Source: an uncultured Clostridia bacterium
GTDB taxonomy: Bacteria > Bacillota > Clostridia > Oscillospirales > Ruminococcaceae
Assembly (NCBI GenBank): GCA_947626755.1
Contig: CANQTP010000007.1
Span: 1-64,000 of the forward strand
Direction: 5' to 3'
Length of the DNA stretch: 64,000 bases
In this document: one piece after another, positions 28,797-38,326 of the stretch
Layout of the letters: the number at the start of each line of letters is the position of its first letter
How positions within the stretch are numbered: the stretch's first letter is position 1
Position numbers and translations under genes: made by a program
Notes under the pieces: model-generated
Database searches by the model: none
Told to the model about the DNA's origin: nothing
Seen by the model: only the letters and a program-made list of their open reading frames with translations

Positions 28797-30020
28797 ATGG
28801 CAGGATTAAACAAAGTAACAGTTGACGACATCAGCGTCAAGGGCAAGAAAGTCCTCGTAAGAGTTGACTTCAACGTTCCCCTCAAGGACGGAAAGATCAC
28901 CAACGATAACCGTATCGTTGCAGCTCTCCCCACTATCAAGAAGCTTACTTCCGAAGGCGCAAAGGTAGTTCTCTGCTCTCATCTCGGCAAGCCCAAGAAC
29001 GGTCCGGAGGACAAATTCTCCCTCGCTCCCGCAGCGGAAAGACTTGCTCAGCTCGTTGATACAAACGTTATCTTTGCTAAAGATGATACCGTTGTCGGCG
29101 ACAACGCAAAGAAAGCCGTTGCAAACATGAAGGACGGCGAGATCGTTGTTCTGGAAAATACACGTTTCCGCGGCAACGAAGAGACCAAGAACGGCGACGA
29201 CTTTGCAAAGGAACTTGCAGACCTCGTGGACGGTCAGGTATTTGTTATGGACGCTTTCGGTTCTGCACACAGAGCGCACGCTTCCACAGCAGGCGTTACA
29301 AAGTTCGTTAAGGAAACAGCAGTGGGCTATCTGATGCAGAAAGAGATCCGGTATCTCGGAAATGCAGTTGAAGATCCTGTTCGTCCTTTCGTTGCAATTC
29401 TGGGCGGCGCAAAGGTTGCAGACAAGCTGAATGTTATCTCCAACCTTATCGAAAAGTGCGACACACTTATCATCGGCGGCGGTATGGCTTACACATTCCT
29501 TAAAGCTAAGGGCTACGAGGTAGGAAAGTCTCTGGTTGACGATGAGAAGATCGACTACTGCAAGGAAATGATGGCTAAGGCTGAAAAAGCAGGCAAGAAA
29601 CTGCTTCTCCCCATTGATACCACAATTGCAGCAGCATTCCCCGATCCTATCGACGGCGCTATCGAAGTTTCCGTTGTTGACGCTGACAAGATCCCCGCTG
29701 ATATGATGGGTCTTGACATCGGCACAAAGACAATGGAACTCTTTGCAGATGCTGTTAAATCCGCAAAGACAGTTGTCTGGAACGGACCTATGGGCGTATT
29801 TGAGAACCCCACACTTGCCAAGGGTACGATCGCAGTTGCAAAGGCTCTTGCAGATACAGACGCTACCACAATTATCGGCGGCGGCGATTCCGCAGCAGCT
29901 GTAATGCAGCTTGGCTTTGCAGATAAGATGTCCCACATCTCCACAGGCGGCGGAGCTTCTCTTGAATATCTCGAGGGCAAGGTACTTCCCGGCGTTGCTG
30001 TTATTGCTGAAAAGAAGTAA
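28797..30020 (+). CDS. pgk: phosphoglycerate kinase
   Basis: 407 aa; [44 protein letters not shown]. Confidence 0.98.
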   Translation: MAGLNKVTVDDISVKGKKVLVRVDFNVPLKDGKITNDNRIVAALPTIKKLTSEGAKVVLCSHLGKPKNGPEDKFSLAPAAERLAQLVDTNVIFAKDDTVVGDNAKKAVANMKDGEIVVLENTRFRGNEETKNGDDFAKELADLVDGQVFVMDAFGSAHRAHASTAGVTKFVKETAVGYLMQKEIRYLGNAVEDPVRPFVAILGGAKVADKLNVISNLIEKCDTLIIGGGMAYTFLKAKGYEVGKSLVDDEKIDYCKEMMAKAEKAGKKLLLPIDTTIAAAFPDPIDGAIEVSVVDADKIPADMMGLDIGTKTMELFADAVKSAKTVVWNGPMGVFENPTLAKGTIAVAKALADTDATTIIGGGDSAAAVMQLGFADKMSHISTGGGASLEYLEGKVLPGVAVIAEKK

Positions 30021-30036
30021 TAAGACGATAAATAAC

Positions 30037-30063
30037 GAGCGGAGAACGATGAGTTCTCCGCTC
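30037..30063. terminator. terminator shared by convergent pgk and mscL
   Basis: GAGCGGAGAAC gatga GTTCTCCGCTC followed by TTATTGTTT. Confidence 0.8.
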
Positions 30064-30108
30064 TTATTGTTTATGTGCAAAACTGCTGCAAAATTCCGTT
30101 TTATGTAA

Positions 30109-30585
30109 CTATTCTTCCTTCTTTTCGGAAACTGCGCCGTCTCTGAGAAGATCGCGTATCTCCGCAAGGAGCAGTTCCTCTTTTGTAGGCTCGGGCTCTG
30201 CAGGCGGCTCTTCCGGCTTGGCTTCTTCCTTCTTCTTGAACTTGTTGATAGCTTTTATAAGGAAAAATACGCAAAGCGAAATAATCAGGAAGTTTATAAC
30301 TACTTGTATCAGATTGCCGTACCTTATGGCAACTTCCGCAGCTTCCGCAATGCCGAGTTCCTCGTTTGCGGCAACCGCTTCTTTGAGGATTATTCTCTTG
30401 TCGGAAAAATCTATTCCGCCTGTTATCATTCCGACACAAGGCATTACAATGTCGTTTACAAGAGAATTTACTATAGGAGTGAACGCTCCGCCCATGATAA
30501 TGCCGACTGCCATGTCAATGACATTTCCTCTGGCAATAAATTCCTTGAATTCCGAAACAATGCCTTTTTTCTTTTCGTCCGCCAT
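30109..30585 (-). CDS. mscL: large-conductance mechanosensitive channel MscL
   Basis: 158 aa; FKEFIARGNVIDMAVGIIMGGAFTPIVNSLVNDIVMP. Confidence 0.96.
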   Translation of the reverse strand: MADEKKKGIVSEFKEFIARGNVIDMAVGIIMGGAFTPIVNSLVNDIVMPCVGMITGGIDFSDKRIILKEAVAANEELGIAEAAEVAIRYGNLIQVVINFLIISLCVFFLIKAINKFKKKEEAKPEEPPAEPEPTKEELLLAEIRDLLRDGAVSEKKEE

Positions 30586-30666
30586 TTTTACTCATCCTTT
30601 CGGGTTTGATAATAAAATTTTACAACAATATTATGGATATGCCTGACAAGGATTGTAATATTTTTA

Positions 30667-31302
30667 TTAATTTTTTTCGGGAAGCTTTACGCTGCTGTCC
30701 GCAATAACGCCGCCTGTTATCCCGAAATGCCCGTAAAGTTCGCCGCAGTCGGCATTTCCTATCCCACCCCATGATGAAAAAGTCAATGCTCCGCTTTCCG
30801 AGATACCCGTTACCGTAATGTAATGCCAATGCGTTTTCCCGCTGCGGATCTCGCCTTTTCTGACGGGATAGGTTATCTTATAGGGAAGTTTTTTCCTGTC
30901 AAAACCTATCCGCACGATAACGGGGAAACCGGATCGCAGCGACTCGCGAATGAATTTTTCCAGACTTTCCCTGCTAAAACGCCTTCTGCTCAGAAATCTT
31001 ACTTCCGCACCGGTAATATGCCTGTTTATAAGCTTCACAAGCCTGCCGGGAAAGATCCCCAGCGGATTTGAAGTTCTGCGATAAGCTTCGTTATCGCGGA
31101 ATCTGCTGACAATATCCGCATACTCCGTAAAGCCTATAGAACGCTTTCCCGCCATATAAAGTATCATGTCGCAAGCTGCGATCATTCCGCAGCCGCTTCT
31201 CAGGGAACGCTTTCCGAACAGTGCCTGATCGCCGCCGTACATATAGCTTTCCGCTCTTTTTATCTTTAAATAATTGATCTCCATAACCGAATTATACCTC
31301 AT
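30667..31302 (-). CDS. putative papain-like/C39-like cysteine peptidase family protein
   Basis: 211 aa; SGCGMIAACDMILY (possible catalytic Cys), KTHWHYITVTGIS (possible catalytic His), TFSSWG. Start may be 31284 (MEINYL). Confidence 0.6.
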   Translation of the reverse strand: MRYNSVMEINYLKIKRAESYMYGGDQALFGKRSLRSGCGMIAACDMILYMAGKRSIGFTEYADIVSRFRDNEAYRRTSNPLGIFPGRLVKLINRHITGAEVRFLSRRRFSRESLEKFIRESLRSGFPVIVRIGFDRKKLPYKITYPVRKGEIRSGKTHWHYITVTGISESGALTFSSWGGIGNADCGELYGHFGITGGVIADSSVKLPEKN

Positions 31303-31384
31303 AATGCCGCAATTGTCAACAAGTTTTCAGGGCAATATATGCAAATCGCCCAAAACAAAAACTGCAAATTATATACGCAAATAC

Positions 31385-31413
31385 TTGACAAGTCCGCCAA
31401 AAAAGTGTATAAT
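31385..31413 (+). promoter_or_regulatory. sigma-A promoter of pfkA
   Basis: TTGACA, 17-nt spacer, TATAAT (consensus). Confidence 0.85.
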
Positions 31414-31514
31414 TTAAAGTGTTTAAGTGATCTGTATCAGCCTTCTTTGTGCGTCATAACGCGCAGAAGCAGGCTTTCCCCCTCGGGGCAATAAATATAT
31501 TGGAGGATAAAAGT

Positions 31515-32474
31515 ATGAAAAGGATCGGTGTATTGACCAGCGGAGGAGATGCTCCCGGCATGAATGCAGCCGTAAGAGCTGTAACAAGAGCGGCAATCTC
31601 CAAAGGATATGAAGTCATCGGCATAAAGAGAGGCTATAACGGTCTGCTCCACGGAGAGATCGTTCAGCTCGGAGTGCGTGATGTTTCCAATATCATACAG
31701 CGCGGCGGTACTGTTCTGTATACTGCACGCTGCCTTGAATTCAAGGAATGGGATTATGTACTTAAAGCTAAGGAAAAATGTGACGAACTTAACCTTGTGG
31801 GTATAGTTGTTATCGGCGGCGACGGCTCCTTCAGGGGCGCTGCGGATCTTTCCAAGGCAGGAGTTCCCTGCATAGGTCTGCCCGGAACTATCGACAACGA
31901 CATCGCCTGCACAGAATATACCATCGGTTATGATACGGCAATGAATACAGCCATGGAAATGATAGATAAGCTCCGCGACACCGCTATGTCCCACGACCGC
32001 TGCTCGGTAGTTGAAGTAATGGGAAGAAATGCAGGCTGGATCGCTCTTAATGTAGGTCTTGCCGTTGGTGCAGTGGGAGTTCTTGCTCCCGAAGTTCCCC
32101 GCAAACTTGACGATATAATCGCCAAAATGGAAAATTCCAAAAAGACAATGAAGCAGCACTTCATAATAGTTGTTTCCGAAGGCATCGGTCATTCCGAAGA
32201 AATTGCCCAAGAGATCAAGGAAAAAACAGGTATCGAGTCCAGAGCTACGATCCTCGGTCACGTTCAGAGAGGCGGAAACCCCACTCTCCGCGACAGAGTC
32301 GTTGCCAGCGAAATGGGTTACTATGCTGTTGATCTTCTGGATCAGGGCATCGGCAACCGCGTTGTTGCTATGCAGAACCATAAGATCGTGGACTTCGACA
32401 TAAAGGAAGCTCTTTCGATGAAAAAGCCCTTTGACGTAAATCTCTACAACATCGCAGACAGGATCTCATTCTAA
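31515..32474 (+). CDS. pfkA: 6-phosphofructokinase
   Basis: Start re-chosen at MKRIGVLTSGGDAPGMNAAVRAV, preceded by TTGGAGGA; PGTIDNDI, GRNAGWIAL. Confidence 0.98.
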   Translation: MKRIGVLTSGGDAPGMNAAVRAVTRAAISKGYEVIGIKRGYNGLLHGEIVQLGVRDVSNIIQRGGTVLYTARCLEFKEWDYVLKAKEKCDELNLVGIVVIGGDGSFRGAADLSKAGVPCIGLPGTIDNDIACTEYTIGYDTAMNTAMEMIDKLRDTAMSHDRCSVVEVMGRNAGWIALNVGLAVGAVGVLAPEVPRKLDDIIAKMENSKKTMKQHFIIVVSEGIGHSEEIAQEIKEKTGIESRATILGHVQRGGNPTLRDRVVASEMGYYAVDLLDQGIGNRVVAMQNHKIVDFDIKEALSMKKPFDVNLYNIADRISF

Positions 32475-32482
32475 AAAAATAA

Positions 32483-32599
32483 GCATTTACAGAGTAGGCA
32501 AACGCGCGTACAGTGCTTGGCGGACGGGGAGTTGCCGCCTTGACGAAAAACATACTCAGGTATGTTTGCGGTGCGTTTGCCGCATCCCGCTGAAATGCA
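32483..32599 (+). promoter_or_regulatory. tetrahydrofolate (THF) riboswitch
   Basis: AGAGTAGGCAAACGCGCGTACAGTGC..GGACGGGGAGTTGCCGCC..GACGAAAA..GCGGTGCGTTTGCCGCATCCCGCTG resembles the THF (folT) aptamer consensus; P1 GCATTTACAG/CTGAAATGC; sits upstream of an ECF folate S-component gene. Confidence 0.88.
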
Positions 32600-32679
32600 T
32601 AACAGGAGCTTTTCATTATACTGGAAATCAGTATTCTCCCGATTATGCAGTTTAGCATAATTATTAAGGAGGTATTATA

Positions 32680-33249
32680 ATGAAAAGCTTTTTTTCAATG
32701 TTCAGGCGTTCCGCGGGCGAACTTAAAAATATCCGCTGCCTGACTGCCACGGGAATACTTGTTGCCCTGTTCGTGATACTGGATATGTATTCCATAAGAA
32801 TAGGAGATTTTGTCAAGATAAATCTTGCGTTTCTCCCTCTTGCGTCTGTGGGAATGCTGTTCGGTCCCGTGCCTGCAATGCTTGCGGCTCTGGCAGGAGA
32901 TTTTGTAGGCTGCTTTGTAAGCGGACAGTCTCCCCTTCCCCTGCTGTCGCTGACAGCAATGGTCGAAGGACTGATATACGGAACACTTCTTTATGGGAAG
33001 CGTTTCGGTTCACTTGCGGTATTCTCCGTTGTGGCAAGACTTGCGGACTCGCTTATCGTTTCCATATGTCTGAATACGTCAGTCCTTATGTATTACGGAT
33101 TCATGTCGCGCACTGCGGAGCAGTTCCTGACGCGCGTTGTCAAAACAGGCGCGGAACTCATTTTCTTCATTCCCATAATTATTTTCGGGTCGCAGATGAT
33201 ACGCACGATCTACGATAATGTTACAAAAGGCAGCCGTTCCCACAATTAA
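32680..33249 (+). CDS. folT: ECF transporter S component, folate family (FolT)
   Basis: 189 aa; LVALFVILDMYSIRIGDFVKINLAFLPLASVGMLFGPVPAMLAALAGDFVGCF; THF riboswitch upstream. Confidence 0.88.
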   Translation: MKSFFSMFRRSAGELKNIRCLTATGILVALFVILDMYSIRIGDFVKINLAFLPLASVGMLFGPVPAMLAALAGDFVGCFVSGQSPLPLLSLTAMVEGLIYGTLLYGKRFGSLAVFSVVARLADSLIVSICLNTSVLMYYGFMSRTAEQFLTRVVKTGAELIFFIPIIIFGSQMIRTIYDNVTKGSRSHN

Positions 33250-33274
33250 TAATATAATGAAAGGATAGGTTTTT

Positions 33275-33940
33275 ATGGGACTTTTTTCACCTAATCCTAC
33301 TAAACAGAAGCAGATAGAGCTTCAGAACATTCTTTTCAATACAAATGAAAAGAAATTAATGGTGTCCCCGGATTTTCTCCATAATATGGCTGTGAACTAC
33401 ACGTCAAAAAGAATGAAAACAGTCAATAAAATGAATACGGGACTTGTTTCAACAAAGACTCCCAGACATTTCTTTGCATATTATGACATAATGATGCAGA
33501 ATCTGGACGAACTTATCACCATTGAACCCTACCACGAGTTCAAAGATCCTAAGCCTTCCGAATTCAAAAAGATGATAAATGACAAATTGAACAAATATAT
33601 CGAAGCAATGCTTAACCGCACATGGAAAGAAGCCAACCGCAAGTTCGGTCTGGGACTTGACGGGAAGCGCGACCCTCTGCTTTACGGTCCTGTGCTTGAT
33701 GATATATTAAGATTCAGGCACAGATATTCCGATGTGCTTGTGGAACATATCGACAATACATTCTACAAGTCGGTGTTCGGCACAAGTTTTCTGGAAAGAG
33801 AAGAGCGGCTTGCTGCCGCCGAAGCGGAAACAGTTGAAGAAGAAAACATCGACGGCGAGGAGCATGGCGATATTCCCGATCCGGACGATGCACTTGCAAT
33901 GCATGATGAAGACGAAAAGGAGCAGCAGACTGCGGAATAA
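33275..33940 (+). CDS. uncharacterised protein with acidic C-terminal tail
   Basis: 221 aa, RBS GAAAGGATAG upstream, C-terminus rich in E/D. No family recognised. Confidence 0.8.
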   Translation: MGLFSPNPTKQKQIELQNILFNTNEKKLMVSPDFLHNMAVNYTSKRMKTVNKMNTGLVSTKTPRHFFAYYDIMMQNLDELITIEPYHEFKDPKPSEFKKMINDKLNKYIEAMLNRTWKEANRKFGLGLDGKRDPLLYGPVLDDILRFRHRYSDVLVEHIDNTFYKSVFGTSFLEREERLAAAEAETVEEENIDGEEHGDIPDPDDALAMHDEDEKEQQTAE

Positions 33941-33949
33941 CAATAATTC

Positions 33950-33985
33950 CCTGTATCAAGTGAATTTATCACTCGATACAGGGAT
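33950..33985. terminator. bidirectional terminator hairpin
   Basis: CCCTGTATCAAGTGA..TCACTCGATACAGGG followed by ATATTTTTTT. Confidence 0.8.
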
Positions 33986-33991
33986 ATTTTT

Positions 33992-34747
33992 TTACCCGAA
34001 TACAAATTGATAAATAATTCCGAATATCTCACGGAGCCAATATGTGGGAATCAGCCACAGCGAAGTTTTCACTGGTATGGCATATGCTTCCAATCCGTAC
34101 TTTTCCGCGATCATTGAAGCGCGGAACTGATGATAACCGTCCGTCACTATCGCAGCATTCCCGTCAAGACCGTTTTCAAGCATTTTCTCTTTGGAAAATC
34201 GTATATTCTCATCGGTGCTTGTGGATCTGTCCTCAAGAATTATCCTGTCGGGGGAAATGCCGTTTTCCGAAAGCACCCGCCTGATACATTCCGCTTCGGA
34301 AATATCCTCGTCCGCGCCCTGTCCGCCCGAAGCAATACAGACAGCTTCGGGGTTTTCTTTCAGAAAATTGCAGGCTGCCGTTATCCGCTTGTTGAGCATT
34401 AGGCTCGGAGTTTCACCCTTTACTCTGCACCCGAGAACGATAACCACGGTTTTGCCGTTCGGCGGAGGATTTTCCGCCGCCGCGATCATTTTCACTGAGA
34501 TCGCCATCGAAATTACCAGAAATGCCAGAAACAGCACGGCAGCAAACAGTGATACCCCGCGGAAAAATATATTCTCCCGAAAAAGCGCAAAAAATTTGCT
34601 TCTGAAAAATACAAGCAGGAAAAGCAATGCAAACAGCGCCATTCCCGAAATATTCCCGAAATTTATTATCCCTGCGGTCAAAGGCGCAAAGAACACCAGA
34701 AAGCCGCAGATGAAAATTATTTCAAGGCATAAAGGAACAAATGCCAT
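33992..34747 (-). CDS. YdcF/SanA-like (DUF218) family membrane protein
   Basis: 251 aa; N-terminal TM segments; VVIVLGCRVKGETPSLMLNKRI...ASGGQGADEDISEAECIRRVL...EDRSTSTDENIRFS. Confidence 0.88.
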   Translation of the reverse strand: MAFVPLCLEIIFICGFLVFFAPLTAGIINFGNISGMALFALLFLLVFFRSKFFALFRENIFFRGVSLFAAVLFLAFLVISMAISVKMIAAAENPPPNGKTVVIVLGCRVKGETPSLMLNKRITAACNFLKENPEAVCIASGGQGADEDISEAECIRRVLSENGISPDRIILEDRSTSTDENIRFSKEKMLENGLDGNAAIVTDGYHQFRASMIAEKYGLEAYAIPVKTSLWLIPTYWLREIFGIIYQFVFG

Positions 34748-34989
34748 CAGAGAGCTTCTCTTAAAGCGTTGGCAAGCTGATCGGGGCAGGAAGTTCCCTT
34801 GCCGCCGCAGTCAATGCCCTGTAAACGTTCAACGGCGTCCTTTACCTTCATTCCCTTTACAAGTGCGGAAATGCCTTGGGTATTTCCGTTGCAGCCGCCT
34901 GTGAACTGAACGTTCTTTATAACGTCTCCGTCAATTTCTATATGAATGTTTCTTGAGCAAACGCCCTTTGGTGTGTAGTTAATGGTCAT
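34747..34989 (-). CDS. TSCPD-domain protein (TIGR03905-like)
   Basis: 80 aa; YTPKGVCSRNIHIEIDGDVIKNVQFTGGCNGNTQGISALVKGM...GKGTSCPDQLANAL. Confidence 0.9.
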   Translation of the reverse strand: MTINYTPKGVCSRNIHIEIDGDVIKNVQFTGGCNGNTQGISALVKGMKVKDAVERLQGIDCGGKGTSCPDQLANALREAL

Positions 34990-35002
34990 TTTAATATCCT
35001 CC

Positions 35003-36181
35003 TTAATTTTTTATCCTTGCTACTCCCGACTTTACCGCCGCGTCCGCAACGGCATCGGCGATGATGTTCGCCAAATTCTTATTGAACGCATCGGGAAGTA
35101 TGTACTCCGCGCAGAGTTCCTCGGGCTTTACCGCCGAAGCAATGGCGTACGCCGCCGCACGTTTCATTTCCTCGTTGATGTCGCTTGCACGGACTGCAAG
35201 CGCGCCCTTGAAAACTCCCGGGAAAGCAATAACATTGTTTATCTGATTGGGATAGTCGGAACGTCCCGTTCCCACAACGAACGCTCCCGCAGCTTTCGCA
35301 TCCTCGGGCATTATTTCGGGAGTGGGATTTGCCATTGCGAAAATTATGGGCTTGTCCGCCATTGAACGCACCATTTCCTGCGAAACAAGGTTAGGCTTGG
35401 AAACTCCTATAAAGGCGTCCGCACCTTTCAGAGCCTCCGCAAGTCCGCCGCGGACATGATCTTTATTTGTGATCTTAGCCATTTCGTAGTGTGATGGATT
35501 TTCAAAATCGTCTCCGTCACAGATAATGCCTTTTATATCCACCATTATAATGTTGCCTATCCCCAAGGAAATAAACTGCTTTGCAATTGCGCAGCCTGCC
35601 GCTCCCGCGCCGTTTATAACAAGAGTCATATCCTTGATAGTTTTCCCCGCAACTTTTGCGGCATTCAGCATAGCCGCCGAAGCAACGATGGCAGTTCCAT
35701 GCTGATCGTCATGGAAAACAGGTATATCAAGCTTTTCTTTCAGGCGGCGCTCGATTTCAAAACATCTGGGGGCGGAAATATCTTCAAGATTTATCCCGCC
35801 GAAGCTGTAAGAGATAAGTTCGACAGTGCGGACAATTTCGTCCACGTCCTTGGAAGCAACGCATATGGGGAAAGCGTCCACTCCCGCAAATTCCTTGAAA
35901 AGCGCGCATTTGCCTTCCATTACGGGCATAGAAGCCCTCGGACCTATATCCCCCAGACCGAGAACTGCCGTTCCGTCGGTAATGACCGCCACAAGATTTG
36001 CCCGTCTTGTAAGATCGTAGGAAAGGTCGGGATCTTTGGCAATTTCCAGACAGGGCTGCGCAACACCGGGAGTGTAAGCGTTTGAAAGCTGCTGACGGTC
36101 GTTGACTTCACAGCGGGAGATCACTTCTATTTTGCCTTTCCACTTATAATGTTTTTCCAGAGATGACTGCATAATGTCCAT
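35003..36181 (-). CDS. NAD(P)-dependent malic enzyme
   Basis: Start re-chosen at MDIMQSSLEKHYKWKG; YTPGVAQPCLEIAKDP, FHDDQHGTAIV, VINGAGAAGCAIAK. Confidence 0.96.
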   Translation of the reverse strand: MDIMQSSLEKHYKWKGKIEVISRCEVNDRQQLSNAYTPGVAQPCLEIAKDPDLSYDLTRRANLVAVITDGTAVLGLGDIGPRASMPVMEGKCALFKEFAGVDAFPICVASKDVDEIVRTVELISYSFGGINLEDISAPRCFEIERRLKEKLDIPVFHDDQHGTAIVASAAMLNAAKVAGKTIKDMTLVINGAGAAGCAIAKQFISLGIGNIIMVDIKGIICDGDDFENPSHYEMAKITNKDHVRGGLAEALKGADAFIGVSKPNLVSQEMVRSMADKPIIFAMANPTPEIMPEDAKAAGAFVVGTGRSDYPNQINNVIAFPGVFKGALAVRASDINEEMKRAAAYAIASAVKPEELCAEYILPDAFNKNLANIIADAVADAAVKSGVARIKN

Positions 36182-36194
36182 ACTGATACTTCCT

Positions 36195-37034
36195 TTATTT
36201 TTCTTTTTTATTAGCAAGTTTTACGATCCTGTCAATGTTCTTCTTATCGGTCGTATTGCTGCCGATGTGCGTAGGATAGGCGTTATAAAGTCCGTGGAAA
36301 TCCGAACCGCCTGTTACGATAAGGTCGTACTTTTCGGCAATTTCCAGCATTTTCTTCTGCTGATCCTCATTTGCGGAATAGTGGTAAACTTCCACGCCGT
36401 CCAGCTTGCCCTTTGCGGAAAGTTCCTCCAGCAGATCCAGAGAATCATAGTAGACAGGGTGTGCCATGACCGCAACTCCTCTTGCGGAGTGGATAAGGTC
36501 AATGACGAAATTCACATCGGGATATTCTCTTTCAACTATGCAGGAACCTGTTTTCAGGTCGAAAAGTTCATCGCTGAGTTTGCCGTAGAATTCTGTGGTA
36601 TATCCGTAATCAATAAGAGCGTGCATTATGTGCTGTTTGAAAATGCTCTTTGAGCCTGTGGCATATTTCATAACACTTTCGGCTGTTATGGGATAGATCT
36701 TCATAACATTTTCGACCATTTCGCGGGCGCAAGCCTTGCGGATCTCGCAGGCTTTTATGCAGACGCCTTCAAGCCTGTCGGGCTTCTGCGGAGCGTAGCA
36801 AAGAATATGTACTTTACGTCCGCGTGACTTGTCCCAAGCGGAAAGTTCAACGCCGGGAAGAATTTTAACGCCGTACCTGTCCCCTAAAATTTTCGAGCGG
36901 GAAATTGACGACATAGTGTCGTGATCGGTAATGGAAATAAACTCGATGCCCGTCCTTTTTGCCTGAACGATAATATCCTCTATTCCCAGAGAACCATCGG
37001 AAAGCTTGGTATGACAGTGAAGATCGCCAACCAT
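36195..37034 (-). CDS. PHP-domain metal-dependent phosphoesterase
   Basis: 279 aa; GDLHCHTKLSDGSL, ISITDHDTM, ILPGVELSAW, GGSDFHG. Confidence 0.93.
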   Translation of the reverse strand: MVGDLHCHTKLSDGSLGIEDIIVQAKRTGIEFISITDHDTMSSISRSKILGDRYGVKILPGVELSAWDKSRGRKVHILCYAPQKPDRLEGVCIKACEIRKACAREMVENVMKIYPITAESVMKYATGSKSIFKQHIMHALIDYGYTTEFYGKLSDELFDLKTGSCIVEREYPDVNFVIDLIHSARGVAVMAHPVYYDSLDLLEELSAKGKLDGVEVYHYSANEDQQKKMLEIAEKYDLIVTGGSDFHGLYNAYPTHIGSNTTDKKNIDRIVKLANKKEK

Positions 37035-37242
37035 ATCTTCAGCTCCTTTTGCAATAAATTTCAGATAGATAATGTATCCGCAGATCGGGAAAATTTATTG
37101 AAAATATTGGAAATTTCAGGGTAAAATACAATAAATGTCAGAAAATCATGATAATCAGGATACACTGCTTTTTTAATTATACCATAAAACTATAAAACAT
37201 TGCAAGTGTTTTTATGAAATATATCTAAATATAATAGAAAAA

Positions 37243-38190
37243 TTACAGAAATTTCCCCATGAACCACACATTTTCCGCGCTGAATTCCCTGCCGTTCAGG
37301 TAGGAAAGGCAGCCGCTTTCGGAGGTAAGATCAAATTTCAGCTTGTAGGAATACAGCGCCTGTGTTTTTATGCCGAACTCCCTGTTGATCTTGTTGATGC
37401 CGTATTTCCCGTCGCCCAGAAGCGGACAGCCGATATATGCAAGGTGCGCGCGGATCTGATGGGTACGTCCCGTATGGAGTTTCACTTCCAGAAGAGACAA
37501 TCTGTCCGAGGACTTCAGAACGGTATATTCTGTGATTATAGTCTTATTATCGGGAGTTTTCCTGCCGCTGACCTTCACGGTATTTGAAGCGGAGTCCTTT
37601 TCAAGATAAGCCGTGAGAATGTCGTGGCTTTTGTGCGGTTTTCCCACCACAATGCAAAGATAGGTCTTTTCTATCTCCCTGTCCTTTATCTTTTGGTTAA
37701 GAATACGCAATGACTCGGCGTTTTTTGCGGCAATTACAATTCCGCCCGTATTCCTGTCCAGACGGTTGCAGAGCGCGGGAGCAAAGCTGTTTTCGCTTTC
37801 GGGGGAATACTCGCCTTTTTCGTAAAGATAGCGTTTCAGGCGGTTTATGACGGTATCGGCGGTGTTGTCGTTGTCCTCGTGCACTACCATGCCGTTTTTC
37901 TTGTCTATTAAAATTATATTTTCGTCCTCGTAAATTATGACAAGCTGTGAGGGAACGTTCATAAACTCATTTTCGGAAGTTGCATCGAAGAATTCATCGT
38001 TTATGTACATCTGCACAATGTCGCCTTCGGCAAGTCTGGTTGAAATTTCCCCGCGCCTGCCGTTTATCTTTATCCGCTTGTTGCGTATAGCCTTGTACAT
38101 CATGCTCTGCGGAAGTTTCGGAACGGTTTTCGTCACGAACTTGTCAAGGCGCTGCCCGGCGTCATTGGAATTTACAGCAAATTCTTTCAT
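37243..38190 (-). CDS. RluA-family pseudouridine synthase with S4 domain
   Basis: Start re-chosen at MKEFAVNSNDAGQRLD; NRLDRNTGGIVIAAKN, GRTHQIRAHLAYIGCPLLGD. Confidence 0.95.
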   Translation of the reverse strand: MKEFAVNSNDAGQRLDKFVTKTVPKLPQSMMYKAIRNKRIKINGRRGEISTRLAEGDIVQMYINDEFFDATSENEFMNVPSQLVIIYEDENIILIDKKNGMVVHEDNDNTADTVINRLKRYLYEKGEYSPESENSFAPALCNRLDRNTGGIVIAAKNAESLRILNQKIKDREIEKTYLCIVVGKPHKSHDILTAYLEKDSASNTVKVSGRKTPDNKTIITEYTVLKSSDRLSLLEVKLHTGRTHQIRAHLAYIGCPLLGDGKYGINKINREFGIKTQALYSYKLKFDLTSESGCLSYLNGREFSAENVWFMGKFL

Positions 38191-38326
38191 ATCGGAATAT
38201 CCTTTTCGTAAAATAATCTTCATTATATTATAACATAAAATTTTTTATAAAACACCTTTTCAAATTAAACTTTTTGTAGTATAATTATTTTAGAAACGTT
38301 TGTTTTAAAGGGGCAGCACAGGAACC

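Noticed and set aside
28806-30167. 453-aa minus-strand ORF
   Set aside because: Antisense to pgk; codon-bias artefact of a highly expressed gene, Cys/Asn-rich nonsense composition.
31437-32381. 314-aa minus-strand ORF
   Set aside because: Antisense to pfkA, no RBS or domain; artefact.
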